In this document: positions 33,713 to 45,520 of the stretch, piece by piece
Numbering within the stretch: the stretch's first letter is position 1
Layout of the letters: every line of letters starts with the position of its first letter
Source: Phoenix dactylifera
Taxonomy: Eukaryota; Streptophyta; Magnoliopsida; Arecales; Arecaceae
Direction: 5' to 3'
DNA length: 64,000 bases
Assembly (NCBI RefSeq): GCF_009389715.1
Contig: NC_052392.1
Location: 40,591,668 to 40,655,667, forward strand
The notes under the pieces: model-generated
The model's database searches: none
What the model saw: only the letters and a program-made list of their open reading frames with translations
Told to the model about the DNA's origin: nothing
Position numbers and translations under genes: made by a program

Positions 33713-36224
33713 TGTCATCAGATGCGAAGAGCAAACAACTAGATTTTATAACTAATTCCTAGTTCAAATTCAACAATCCTTTTTCATTTGTGTGCCCCTT
33801 ATTTTGAGTGCTAGAGTAGCCACCCAATGGCTATTCTGCTCAGAGTTTTCTATTAATGAAATTACTACTCGTTTAAAAATGTGGAATAACAATATTATTT
33901 TTTGTGTGCCCTCAAATAAAACTCATGCAGCTAAACAGAATTTACAATATTTTTCAGTCAGCAATTTGAATGAGTTCAAATTCCTTTTTAATTCTTGTAG
34001 ATTCTGGGAAATGATTGCATTGGAGAACATAAAATTCTACTCCTAGTGTCCACAAATAGTTAGAAATCAAATTGGTCCTTCATGTTGATAACATTTCATT
34101 AATGCTTTGGATGATGGACGAGGAGGGTTGGACTAGTAGAGACTTTAACTAATCTGTGGAAAGGGGGCCAAATTGAAGGTTTCCAAGGAAGTTGGTAAGA
34201 CTATATTGAAGATACATGATATTTGACTGAAAAACAATTCATGAATGCATGTGATGTTTTAATGGTTCAAGAAGGAATGGGAAGATTGACTTATCAGCAC
34301 ATGGCCCCTTCAGTTTAGACTGTTTTCTATAGCTGAACCCATTTCACTGGGGGAGAAGCGTGGATGATTCTAGCGACAATGATGATAAGTTGATGGTAGC
34401 CAGATTTCTTTTTCAAATAAAATAATTCATGTTTTTATGTATTCGCATCGTTAGCTGTTGTGGGAAAATCTGCTACTTTACTGTCTGTTATGTGATCATA
34501 CTTTAATCATAACTGCATGCATATGTCATGCTAGCAAGTTTGATGTTCTGTTGCGTTTTGCCTAGAGCATGCATAATTCGATGTCTTATATATAATTTAT
34601 TTAGTTTTCTTTCGATCATGTTCAGTTTTCATTCTATTTGGGAAATTCAACTACTGATCCCACCACTTCTTGCACTTTTCCTAGCACTACTGTTTTCAAC
34701 TTAAGTGCAATTAGAGAAATGTATTCATTGATTCTATTTTCACTCTTTTGACTCCTGATAGTAGGCTCTATAATTCTACACAGCTTATTAAAGGAGTACT
34801 GTAATTACTGATGCTTGAATGTTCACAAGATTTTGTAAAATTTTGATGGTTTACTTAATTTTTATCCATAAGATTTTGGTTGGTTTATCGTAATTAGAAT
34901 GTATGGGCTCCATTTGCATTTGTACATGCATTATGTAATTGCTCCATGCATGTATAGATGGATGGATGGATGTTTTTGTATCGTATTCTGGCCTAAAGTT
35001 TTTTCTAGAGCCTTCTTTGTTTTATCGATTCTTCCCTCTTGGCTCTACTTATTTTTAATCAAAACCTCAAACTTTTCTGATGTAAATGTTCCACTGAATG
35101 TAAGAAGACCTATTTAGCTTAACTGGTGTGGTCAAAATTTTACTGTAAATACAGATGAATGATTCCCCACCAAGGAACACAAGATTCAGTGTTCATGCTG
35201 CCAATTTGTTTTAACACTGCAAAAGTTTGTCGTCAAGCTTGTATGGAGAGTTAGATGTGTTCGGAAAACAAATATAAACTCAAATATACACATGCAAATG
35301 TAGTAGCATGATTTATGGCATCAAATATTGTATAAAATTGAACATTCATGATTATGATGTTTTAATCTCCTCCAGTACAAGTATTGGGTATATTGCGATA
35401 AACCCTTTGCACGTTATCATCTTTATTGCACTATCTGATGCTTTCATATTTAATCACTTCAGTTACCGTTCATACATCTCTTGCACGTATGCATTGCACC
35501 TTTAAAAAAAGAGAGTTAATCCTACCAATATTATCTGCAGTTCCCTTAATATGAACTACGGCTGATATTCACAAGGATTAGTATCGTGTATGTTATCTGT
35601 AGGTGAGATAGTATCAGTTTCAGTTTCATGGTTTTGTTGTTTTGGTCAAAGAAATCAGGAACATCCTAAAAATAAAAAGTAGAAGAAAAACAAAGGAAAC
35701 CAGGAAAAGTTACATACAACATTTCAGAATAATTTTGTTTTGTATAGTTTCTTTATATGTGTAATTTTGTCAATTTGATATTGAAATTAATATTTCATGT
35801 GAGTGAAATTTGTTGGACATGTTAGTATTTTGTATTTATTGACATATAATTTACTTCTTCAACTTTAGTTGTTTGAAAATTCACCATATTGACAATTGTG
35901 AAGCTTTCTACTACCAATCAGAATATTTTCTTGATTTTCGAATATACTTCACAAATATATTGAATTTAGGCACTTCTTTGTCATAATATCATTATTTTGA
36001 AGTTAAGTGGCTATATAATCAAGTGCATGTAGTTATAGAATTTTATATTTATTTACATAAAACAGGATGTCATTTTGTGAAATGGGGGTTGTGTTTAGTT
36101 TTTCACGTTAGTCTTTATAGTGTACTATAATGAGGGCTTCTTCGAGGACTTCTACCTGTCAAAATTTATTTTTATTATCCATACCCTCTTTTAGTTCAAG
36201 AAAAGAAAAAAAAAATCATTGAAA

Positions 36225-36490
36225 ATTGATATTATATAGCCTATGTACTGAAAATAAAGCAACAACCTCAATATGACATGAACACTGGAATAAAACTTAA
36301 AAAAAGCATCTATATTTGGTTTCGGTAATTTGTGGCCCAAACTGGCTGAAATCACCAAAACTAAATAGAAATTATTTAGTTTGGCTGTAATTGACCAAAA
36401 CTTGAGTCCTGGAGTCAGTTTTTGTTCAGTCTTTGACTCTTGGCCAAACCAATCAGCTTCAGCTGAACATGAAAACCTTGGATGATATTG
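36225..36490. repeat. dispersed repeat, related in inverse orientation to about 59460-59640
   Basis: TATAGCCTATGTACTGA, followed by ATAAAACTTAAAAAAAGC, then words such as CCAAACTGGCTGAAATCACC and CCAAAACT, matches the reverse complement of 59460-59640 (which has AAGTACATAGGCTATACAG and AACCAAAACTAACC) in order. Two copies in one window suggest a dispersed transposon family. Nothing coding is evident. Confidence 0.5.
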
Positions 36491-36959
36491 ATTAGTGAGA
36501 CAAGGATGTGATTGAAATGCTAAACTAGAATTAAAATTGAAGCTTTGGTGGGCAAAAGTTTGAAAACTAATATAATTATATAGAGTATATGGACAATTTT
36601 CAATGAAAATACAAATGGAAAGCATAGCCATAATCAAAATAGATGGTCGGGAGATATTATTTTTTAAAACAGTTTCTATCCTGGATCGGATCTGCTTTAA
36701 AGAGAAATAGAAGGATCAATGAAGACAGTTATATCAGAATTCATGCTGGATGATAAGTGGAGAGTTCCTGCATCAGGCATGCCTCTTAGGCTTAAGGAAA
36801 TAGTTTAATACTACAATGAGGTTCGCATTGTTGTATTGTTAAAATGTTGGTTGATAAGGAGAGTTCAAGCACACATGATAAGCATGACAAAGATGGGAAT
36901 ATTGACATGAGTATGCAGTTAAATGAAAAAGTATATGCAGAAAATGAGTGCATCAAGGC

Positions 36960-37450
36960 TATCTTGGGTTTCACGAAATGAATCCTGAATAAGGGCTGAA
37001 TTAGGGGTTTATTCATCCAAACACTGAATATTTATTCACCTCAAACCAGCATAACTTTATTTTAGTCAACTCTATATAACCATGTTAACCTTCAGAAATA
37101 TATTTGATCGGTGGTGTTGAATAACTTTATTCAACTTTTGAAATAGCTTTAATTCATCTTGAGTTTTGAAAAGTTAGCAGTTATTAATTTATTTCATGTT
37201 ATCCAACCAAACAACATTTGTGGCAGTTTGCTCAGAGTCCAAATAGAATTACAAATTCACTTGTATAAATTCAGATGAAGTGGAATATGGAGGAATACAA
37301 AGAAATAAAACAACTTATTCAGATTTGCCTTATTCGTGAACCAATCGCAGCCTAAGGCTGCATTTGGTAGCAGGATAGAACTCCAAGGATAACTATTGCT
37401 AACCTTTGTCATCCCTTCAAGATTCCTTTATCCCTGGATTAAGGAAAAGT
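36960..37450. mobile_element. adjoining MITE-like ends around a TAA junction
   Basis: At 37347-37361 GCAGCC-TAA-GGCTGC marks what looks like the right end of one Tourist-type element and the left end of another (GGCTGCATTTGGTAGC), sharing a TAA target triplet. Nearby text such as CTGAATAAGGGCTGAATTAG and ATTCATCCAAACACTGAAT has the style of MITE ends. Far ends were not found, so the boundaries are approximate. Confidence 0.4.
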
Positions 37451-37822
37451 TGCTTTTCAGTTGAGAATTGTTAGGGTTAACTGAAAATGTTGGAAAAGGT
37501 GGAGAAAAAAGTGAAAGAGAGAAGAAGTGGCAACAAAACAGGCTGTATAGGTGGTGTAGGAGTTGCACGAATCAATGACTAACTGGTGGGGAACTGACTG
37601 AGATGGTATAAGCATGTCACGTGAAAATGGTGATACATTTCATTTAAAAGATGCTTTACAACGTAGTCCTACAATTTTGATTCATATGTTTTATATGTGA
37701 TCTTTTGAAACTTATAAGCTTGGAAAATTATGTTCTAGTTTTTATACCTGTTCATTCCATGGATGTATATTAAAAATTTGATATTTACCTTTTTTTTAAC
37801 AGCTGAAGATTAATTTGATGTG

Positions 37823-39376
37823 ATGGATTCTGAAAGCAAGAAGTTTGGAAGAGGTAACCATTTGAAAAAAAAAACATTTAGGTTGTTTTATAATACATAG
37901 ATGTAACATGGCTATTTTTGTTAACCTCTTCTTTTTGTATTTATATGAATCAGCTTGATGCTCAAGACTAAAACCTAACTTTACTATCAGCCTTCTAGAA
38001 ATATTTTCTGAAGATAACCCAGAATAGTTTAACTTTGAGGCATAGAATTGAAACCTACCCGGTAAAGGTTGCTACAGTTATTAGTTAATCAGCCATATGT
38101 ACTTGGATATATTAGTGCTATTTCACCATGTTATATGTTTCGACGACCCTCGGATCCTCATTTGCTGTTTACTATCAAACTTCAGGGTTAGGTGAAGATT
38201 TTGTGATGCCTGACTCATGCTTTGACTTTAAGATGCTAGTAATTAGGCAGCCAGAGAAGAAAAGATGATGTCAAACTTGCATAAAATTTGAGGTGACAAA
38301 AAGGGGGAACTTGTCCGGTATTTCATATATAAGTTGTTTATTCTTGATAGAAACTGCAGAACATTGGGATCCTCAATATTCGACGAGTTATGTCATCAAT
38401 GTTCCGGTTGGATTATCTGCCTCCAAAATGCCTTTGTCCCATGCAAGCTCTAAAGGAGTTTTATTTCAGGACCTCGGGAACTTACTGGTGCTGTTGATCT
38501 GATCAATCATTACAAGTTGTGGGCACACCATGATTTTTTTTGCAAAAGAAGTCTGCCCTTGTCGATTTCAGACACACACTATCTTCACAATGTGGTGGGA
38601 GACACAGAAATTCGAAAGGGAGACGGGATGGAGCTTGACCAGCTGTTTCAGAATGCTCCAGACTTGAGAGAGACAACTGCTCACATACGGCCATTTGACT
38701 TGGACATCCTTGGGCAAGCATTTCAGCTGCGAGAAACAGCTCCAATTGATTTACCCTCCGTAAGAAGCATTTCATTGCAATGGCTTTTTGTAGTTTTTCC
38801 TATTACTAAATTTTATGAAAGGTCTTCTGTGATATTATACAGGCTGAAAAAGGAGTACCTACAATTTATTCAAAATCAAAAAGTGAGTCCAAGGACAAGG
38901 AGAGGAAGCATAAAAAGCACAAGGACAAAGATAAGGAAAAAGACAAGGAGCATAAGAAGCACAAACACCGTCACAAAGATCGGACTAAAGATAAAGAGAA
39001 AAAGAAGGATAAAAGTGGCCATCATGATTCTGGTGGCGATCACTCAAAGAAACATCATGAGAAGGTCATCCTTTTACCTGGAATTTCTTTATTCCAACAT
39101 GGTTGACTCTCATTCCTCATGTTTTCTAATTTCTTTCTTTCTTTGTGCTTTTTTTTCTTTCTGGATTGCAGAAGAGGAAGCACGATGGTAATGAAGATCT
39201 TTCAGATGCTCACAAGCACAAGAAAAGTAAGGTAGCTGCAATTAAAGTTTATTTGGCATTTTTCAGTTCTGATGAATTGCAATTGGTAATATATGTTTTT
39301 TCGCCGACGATAAAGCAATTCTGATTGTTATATCTTTCAGAATAAGAGTTCAAAGGTTGATGAAGTGGGAGGATAA
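37823..39376 (+). CDS. MED19: Mediator of RNA polymerase II transcription subunit 19 (MED19)
   Basis: Five coding exons, 37823-37853, 38470-38759, 38843-39064, 39172-39231 and 39341-39376, join in frame into 212 residues, near the usual plant length. The N-terminus MDSESKKFGRG leads into the conserved core: PRELTGAVDLINHYKLW, HHDFFCKRSLPLSISDTHYL, HNVVGDTEIRKGDGMELDQL and FDLDILGQAFQLRETAPIDL. From about residue 118 on, the protein is a Lys/His/Asp/Glu-rich tail (KHKKHKDKDKEKDKEHKKHK). MED19 is a Mediator head-module subunit that links transcription regulators to RNA polymerase II in the nucleus. At the exon 4 end, AAG|GTAGCT was chosen because the alternative GTAAGG donor four bases earlier gives an immediate stop. 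A 3' splice site 20 bases before the ATG shows an intron in the 5' UTR. Confidence 0.95.
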
Positions 39377-42300
39377 AGGTCGCAGGCCATAAAATCTGCT
39401 TGTCCGCTTATTTAAGACATGCGATTATTGATGATTTTTTTGAAGGATTTTCTTGCACAAGCACCAAAATTTTGTGAGGTATTTGTGCCCTCTTTTTCCT
39501 TGCCATCATGGGCATCGTACTTTTTATGTTTTTTTTAACATTGAGAGAATTGCATATTTGCAGTCTTACAATCATATCTAATGTTGGATATACTATTTAC
39601 TTTTCTCGTCGTTCTAATAAGATGCAACACACAATTTTTGAAATGGTGGTATACTTTTCCATCAACCATGATCAAAATTATAAGCAACCAAGTAACCAAC
39701 CTTAGCAGTTATATGGGCCTCATGGGCGGGAACAGGAGGGCCTGGTTGGTTGGATGAGGGAGGGGGCACCATACCCTCGGACTAATATTTTGTAAAAGAA
39801 ATCCCTCCCTTATCATATAAATTTTGTCTTGGGCTCCACTCCTTCCACATCTCTCTCTCTCTCTCTCTCTCCGCATATTCTTGTTTAGCCACTTAGTATC
39901 TTGACCATTTTAAGGAACCACGTGACCAACTAACAAATGTAGATATTTGTACCAAATAACTTCTTGTAAATTTATGTGAACTTTGACCACACTATAACAT
40001 TAAATGAATATTATCATAAATCTCTTTCCATATAATTTATCTGATTACCATTGCATAGTAAATTAGTGTACCTATATGTAATGTCATTTTATTGAATCAA
40101 AAAAAGATTAAAGTTTTCAGAGTACAATAATGACGGTAAAAAAAGGATTAGAAGTAAATGAAGAGGAAAAGGAGTAAACAGACCTTTTTTTCCTTCTTTC
40201 ATATTCAAAGTAAGTATTTTTTTATATTTTTATTCTCTATTAGAGACTCGTTATAGCTTTTCTTTAAGCTTTCAAATTGAATATTCATCCAAGCGCCTTA
40301 TTATTATATAAGTAAATTTATATTCTTTTCAAGATTTTGTAAATTGCTATATCTGACCATTAGATCTTTAATTTTGAATCAGTCAAATAAAAAAGGAGAT
40401 AAAAGGTAAATTGGTCCATTCACTTGTTCTTCTATTAGTTGTGCTATATTGATATTCTGGAATTTTTAAAATATATTATGCAGAAAAAATAGACTAAAGA
40501 GGAGTCTATCTAACAAAAAGAAATGTAATTCATAATCTATCAATCATGAACCCTTATTTGTTTATATTAATAAGCAAGTCTATTTGTTAGTCGATTATTT
40601 GAGGGATTGATTGATTGGACAATGTACAAGGATGTAAGCCTGGCAATTACTTATGATTTTTTGTGGAAAAAAATATGGAAAATTTTAATCAAAATAAGTA
40701 TTTTAAGTATAATTTCATCAAAATAAATACAATATTTAAGTAGATAGATTTTGTCTTTGGAAGTATCTATTATTGGCCACCCGAAGGGAAGATTTCTGGT
40801 TCCGCTGTGATGGGCCTGTAACCGTATGTCATTTATCAACACAGCCTGCTACATATGTAGATTCTTCTTCATTCCTTCGTTGTATTAGATAAAAGTAGTG
40901 TGTATAGAATCCACTAGCAATTGCGAGTGTATACAACTCATGTTAAAGACCCTATCCAAAATGCTACAAGTTGTCAAACTTTAAAACCTGGAGATATGGA
41001 TGTTCTCATCTGAATTAAATTAACTGTTGGTTGGATTTATGCTACCATTGCTCATGGAAATTCTAATCTCCCTTTGTATGATGACTCCATTATATGCTCA
41101 CTATGTAATCCACCTCGGCGAATTACATTTACATAATGGCTGATAAACTGGTTCAGTTTCTCAATGTGATGATTGGATCCAAAATGAAGTTTAGAAGCAA
41201 TGAAGGATCTGTTTTATAATCACAGATACAATTTTAAAGCAGCAAATGCTACTGGCCTCCCACTGTGGATCATGAATCAACACTGCCAGTCTCATATGCC
41301 AATGATGGGCATCATGTTTGGTGGAATTATGATTAACATGTACTGCATGCATACCCTTTTATTTCCTATTATTTAGATTTAAGCTCTTACTGAGTCCCCA
41401 TGTTGTTGCTTCAATTTGTTTCTTGGTGTCTGCGGAATAGATTTTAAACAAATATCCATTTCAATGATTAGCTAGCAATCTTTTAGTATACACAATTTAT
41501 CAAGCTTTAGCAATTAGTGTCCATATTCGAAGTAATTTATGGAATCCAATTGTTGGTTGGATGGTTAAGAATGGCTTTGTATTATTTATGGCTCATGAAA
41601 TTTGTGCATCCTCTGCTAGTTTTAGAATACTCATTTATTATGTTCTTCTGCACTAAATTCCTGATTTGCTCTGAAAGTACTTCCTTTCTGTGAATATTTG
41701 CCCCTAAAAATCCAAAATACATAGTTCTATTCGCATGGAAGACAGCTTTTCGCTTTGACCTTTGTTTTTAAGGTGGGGAATACACAGTGGTTGCACTTGC
41801 AACAAGGCATTCTCATCCGGCGCTGATCCATGTTTGAATAATGCAGGCTTTGCAGGATTGGGACACCATTCTAATCAAGCTGGGAGTGGAAACGCTCGTA
41901 GCCGAGCACTTGCACTGATGATATCGAACCTGCCTAACACTGGTCTCTAACCACTATGTTACAAAACAGACTGTTAACTACTAACTGCAGTGCTGCGCAG
42001 CTCTTTGTGTCCCCCAATCACTTTTAACATATGGTGCTTGGGGCACGTAGAGCCTACTTGTAAGGAACGTTAACTCGTCTGTTATTGGTGATCCATTAGC
42101 TAGCACTTTGAAATTTAATTCATGAATCGAGTTCCGTCGGTTTATGCACGTCAATAAAATGGTCATGAGGGCAGGGTTACCCAACATTTAGTAGTTCAGC
42201 GGCCTTTAAACAGCTCGCAGTAATGGTGGATCTTGTTTTCTTCAATGACGTGCCCATGATGGGAAATTTGCGGGGATAGGTCCATATGGCACGCTGTACA

Positions 42301-43895
42301 GGACGTCATATCCTATGCATCTTTGAAGTGTTGACAGCAGATGCCAAGAGAATTAGGTAAGGCCAAAGATTGCTGCCTGTTAATCTATCGACGGGTCTCA
42401 AGTGTTTTGCCTTCAGAAAATCCTTCGTTAGGTAAATCTGTATATGGATACGAATATTAATTGGATGCTAATATCTATTTATATATATTGGATCGGTTAT
42501 TGACGGTATGGATACAAGAATGGCTATAAGTTGGATGGTTGAATTGTCTGGGATATATTTTATCTTTATGTTTTACTGTAAATAAATCTATAAATCTCCC
42601 TATTCATATCATTTTTAAAATAAACAAACTGACCGTATAAAAAATCATAGAGGTAACAGCATCTGCTTTGTCGCCCTACTCGTTTACCTGATCTTGATAA
42701 TTTGGATGATTTACTTGCTTTGATTAAAAAATCGACTGACTCTATTCGCATAAATTTGATGATGGGTGTTACCCTTACGAGAACGGAATGGCTGGTTGTT
42801 TCGTTGTTTTCCCCTTTTTTTATTTTTTTCGCCCCTTTCTTATAGCCGCTGTAAGAGAAAGAGGGAGATGGAAGAGTGTGATGAATGGTGCTCTGACGAC
42901 GGTCAAAAGTTAAGGGCTTTTTTGGATGTCGGTATGAAGTATCCATGGAATTTTTTCATGTATATGGTTGCACTGAAAATAGTCTTAACAGGGGAAGGAG
43001 GGGGAGAAGGGAAGGCTCATTCTGATATGAAAAACTTGAGACAATGATATTCCAGAAAAAATAGACGCCTAGTGCGACCAGACTGCGATTGCATCCATCG
43101 TCAATGGAGCTTTTCCTCGAGCACTCGGACCAACCAGCGGAAATAGGTGACCGGAGCTTCAGAGCGACGAAATTGCATTCAAAGCCGTGCAAACCAGAAC
43201 AAATCCTCCCACTCCGGGTTTCTCAATATCGGAAATTGATTTTAAAATCACGATTTTGTCTATGAAAACGTTTGTCAACTTTTATACGAAGGGGAGGCTT
43301 TATGAGTTCATCTTTGCAACTAAAAAGGGAGTTTTGGATATTATTCCGATAAATTAACTGAAAGAACCTTTTCGATCTCATCTTCAACAAGAAGTATTTC
43401 AAAGCAAGTTGCACCACCTGAGCTTTCGAGCAGCAGATGACCAATTGAAAAGACAGTGGAGTTAAGGACGGCATTAAGAAAATCGATCAAGATTTATGGT
43501 GGTGGAAGGGGTCGATAATGACAGGTGAAGAGGTCCAGAGAGAATTTAGTGAGAAGGAAAGAAAACGAAATTAAACAGAAGTAGTTGCAAATTATTTTTG
43601 CTGAAGATAGTTGCAAATTATTCGAATTATGGAATTAACACTGACAGGATCGAACAATAAGAGGATTTATAACTAGAAGCGAAACCAGATCCTCCTCCTT
43701 GTTTGAGGAGGCAACAAATTAGGTAAAGCAGAACTTTATCATCTCCTCCTCCATAACATCCATTTGATGGTCAGAGGTGCTTCCCCCTTCAACCCTAAAC
43801 TATATTCGTAATATGAGGTTGCTTTCTTGTTGCACCATATTATTATGAAAAGAACGAAAGAAAGGAAGTTATGGATGTAAAAGTTAGTAGCATAC
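39377..43895. other. intergenic, no gene recognised
   Basis: Starts with the MED19 3' flank. It contains a (TC)n tract at 39850-39872. Frames at 39508, 40651, 41762, 41981, 42566, 42766, 42956 and 43223 are short and lack domain motifs. A short minus-strand frame around 43360-43490 has protein-like composition but is closed by an upstream stop and has no supporting signals. Confidence 0.5.
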
Positions 43896-43899
43896 ATGT

Positions 43900-44250
43900 A
43901 TGGTACCGATGTTTGGGCCATTGGGATGGAGTTCGTGGACGCCCTGATCCTCCAAGCTGGGCAGCACCACGTACGTCCGTCTACAATAACAAATCCAAAT
44001 CCAAATAGATAGATAGATATACTATAAGGAGAGAACAAGAAAGCGAGAAGAAAGTGGCAAATATGTATATCTATATCTACGTATATTATATACAGTATAG
44101 GTGGCACCAAAGAGAGGGTAGGCGGCATCGTGGATGGGTGGCGGGGGCTCGAGGCGGACTTGGGGTCCTCCAGGTAGTCCTTGTATAGCCAGTAGTACGG
44201 CAGCGGTGGTGGGTACGACGATGATATCACTATTGCCGTCCGCTCTTTCT
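43900..44250 (-). pseudogene. MED7 (Mediator subunit 7) 5' gene fragment, frameshifted
   Basis: On the minus strand the text reads SYPPPLPYYWLYKDYLEDPK, then after a frame change EPPPPIHDAAYPLFGATYT. After a 113-base GT...AG intron-like spacer (44093 to 43981) and another frame change it reads VVLPSLEDQGVHELHPNGPN. These are the consecutive N-terminal landmarks of plant MED7 (PPPPYYRLYKDY, PEPPPP, FGxxYT, VLPSLEDQGVxxLYPxGPN). The start Met is lost, there are at least two frameshifts, and nothing after GPNI was found. Retention of an intron-like spacer points to DNA-level duplication rather than retrocopying. The open frame 43739-44302 runs through it but is not a functional gene. Confidence 0.78.
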
Positions 44251-44354
44251 CGACCTTGGCCTCTTTCTCAGATACTACTAGTGCCCTAAAGCTGGAATGC
44301 AATGGACCCTATAGAAGGATAGCAGAAAAGCCCATCCGTCAGTTAGCAGTAGAA

Positions 44355-44520
44355 CCTAGGGCTGTAAACGGATCGGGTCGGCACGAGCCACGCCTCTAGC
44401 CGAGCCCGACCTAGAATTTATTTCGAAGAGCTTCGAGACAGGTTTAAGCCCAAATCATTTAACAAACCAGGCCGAGCTGGACCCGAAAATCGGTTAGGTC
44501 GACCCAAATTAGACATGCAA
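44355..44520. mobile_element. hAT-like transposon end (truncated)
   Basis: CTAGGGCTGTAAACGGATCG, followed by GGTCGG, ACGAGCC and CGAGCCCGACC-like words, is the characteristic start of a common plant hAT-type non-autonomous family. The other end was not located before the LINE fragment. It directly adjoins the MED7 fragment. The Ser/Pro-rich frames at 44418-44732 (both strands) are compositional. Confidence 0.4.
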
Positions 44521-45089
44521 CCATCACCAAATTCCTCAATCCCCATCCCATCACTCCCTTCCACCCTTAATTCCTCACTAGACAAGCCCAAGCACTCCTC
44601 CTCCTCCTCTGGCCCGGCCGAACCTTCGGCATCTGCCATCATGACCCCATCTTCGAGAATCGACTGGCCTGGGTCTGGCTCAAGCGTGAGAGCGGCACTG
44701 GGATGAAGGCGGAGAAGCGGCAATTGCATCAACGAGCAGTTTAACAGGAGGCTAGCCGGGTTGGGCCAATCATCACGGTGATGGAACCTCAGTCGCCATT
44801 AGACATCACGGTGGTGGAGCAATAGAAAGAGCAGTAGGCCCGAACGAAAATAGAAGATGAAATAGAGGGGGAGAGATATCATGATACCTCAATGGAACCG
44901 CAGTTGGTCGACGATAAGAGGCTCGCCTTCACCTTGCCGACGACTGGTACCGGCGATGATGTATGAGCTTCATGGATATTGGAGTGGCAGTAGAGGCAGA
45001 GAGACGAGAACCCTAACTGATGACCGATGATTTTGATTAGGGATTGCGATCCAAAATTACTCGGGCCCACTTCTACAGGACTAGCTGTC
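44521..45089. other. GC-moderate intergenic sequence, unassigned
   Basis: Repeated ATCACGGTGRTGGARC words at about 44773 and 44808 form a short imperfect duplication. No gene was recognised. Confidence 0.4.
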
Positions 45090-45520
45090 AGAGGGTCCAA
45101 TGTGTGTGGCTTGGATGCTTGGGGATATGCTCCCAGCGATTATCCGGTCCCTAGAGGTTCTTTCAATACCGAAAAAGATAAGCTCTAAGGCTGAAATGCA
45201 TTCGCAGACTCTTGCAGGTGTGGGACCCATCAGGCTAGCTACACATATCCACAGGGAAGCGAATTGTGCAGCTGATTGGGTCGCTTTCTATGCGGCCCAC
45301 CATTCTGGAGGTTTTATTTGAAGGAAGTGCAACATAGTACCAGAGTCTTTTTCTGCTTTGTTATTTTTGAATTTTGTTGGCTGTATTCACACCCGTAGGG
45401 TGTGAGCCGGGCTAAAATGCGTTCAAGTTGGTGCCACCTGTTTCAAGATCACCTTGTTTTTAAACAAAACAGTGTTAAATAAAAAAAAAAGAAAAAGAAT
45501 AAAAAAAGAAAACAATCTTG
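45090..45520 (+). mobile_element. 5'-truncated LINE 3' end with RNase H remnant and poly(A) tail
   Basis: The frame ending at 45321 contains IHREANCAADWVAFYAAHHS, the C-terminal motif (REANxxADWVA) of the RNase H domain found at the end of plant LINE polyproteins; the Asp is the last catalytic acid. The rest of the domain is missing. After the stop come about 160 bases of 3' UTR with CACCCGTAGGGTGTGAGCCG and an A-rich tail at 45478-45515. This is the classic form of a 5'-truncated LINE insertion. The element at 63355-64000 is related but not identical. Confidence 0.75.

Larger units (their letters stand above)
31546..37822 (+). other. presumed long 5' UTR intron of MED19, with repeats
   Basis: AT-rich, without any coding frame supported by motifs. 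It contains a candidate small element at 33505-33712, a (GATG)n run near 34960, a dispersed-repeat copy at 36225-36490 and MITE-like text at 36960-37450. If the first exon is near 31.5 kb, all of this is intronic; otherwise it is intergenic. Confidence 0.4.

Noticed and set aside
43360-43490. Minus-strand peptide with protein-like composition (DFLNAVLNS onward)
   Set aside because: A stop lies directly upstream in frame, it is about 48 codons, and there is no splice acceptor or family match that I can defend.
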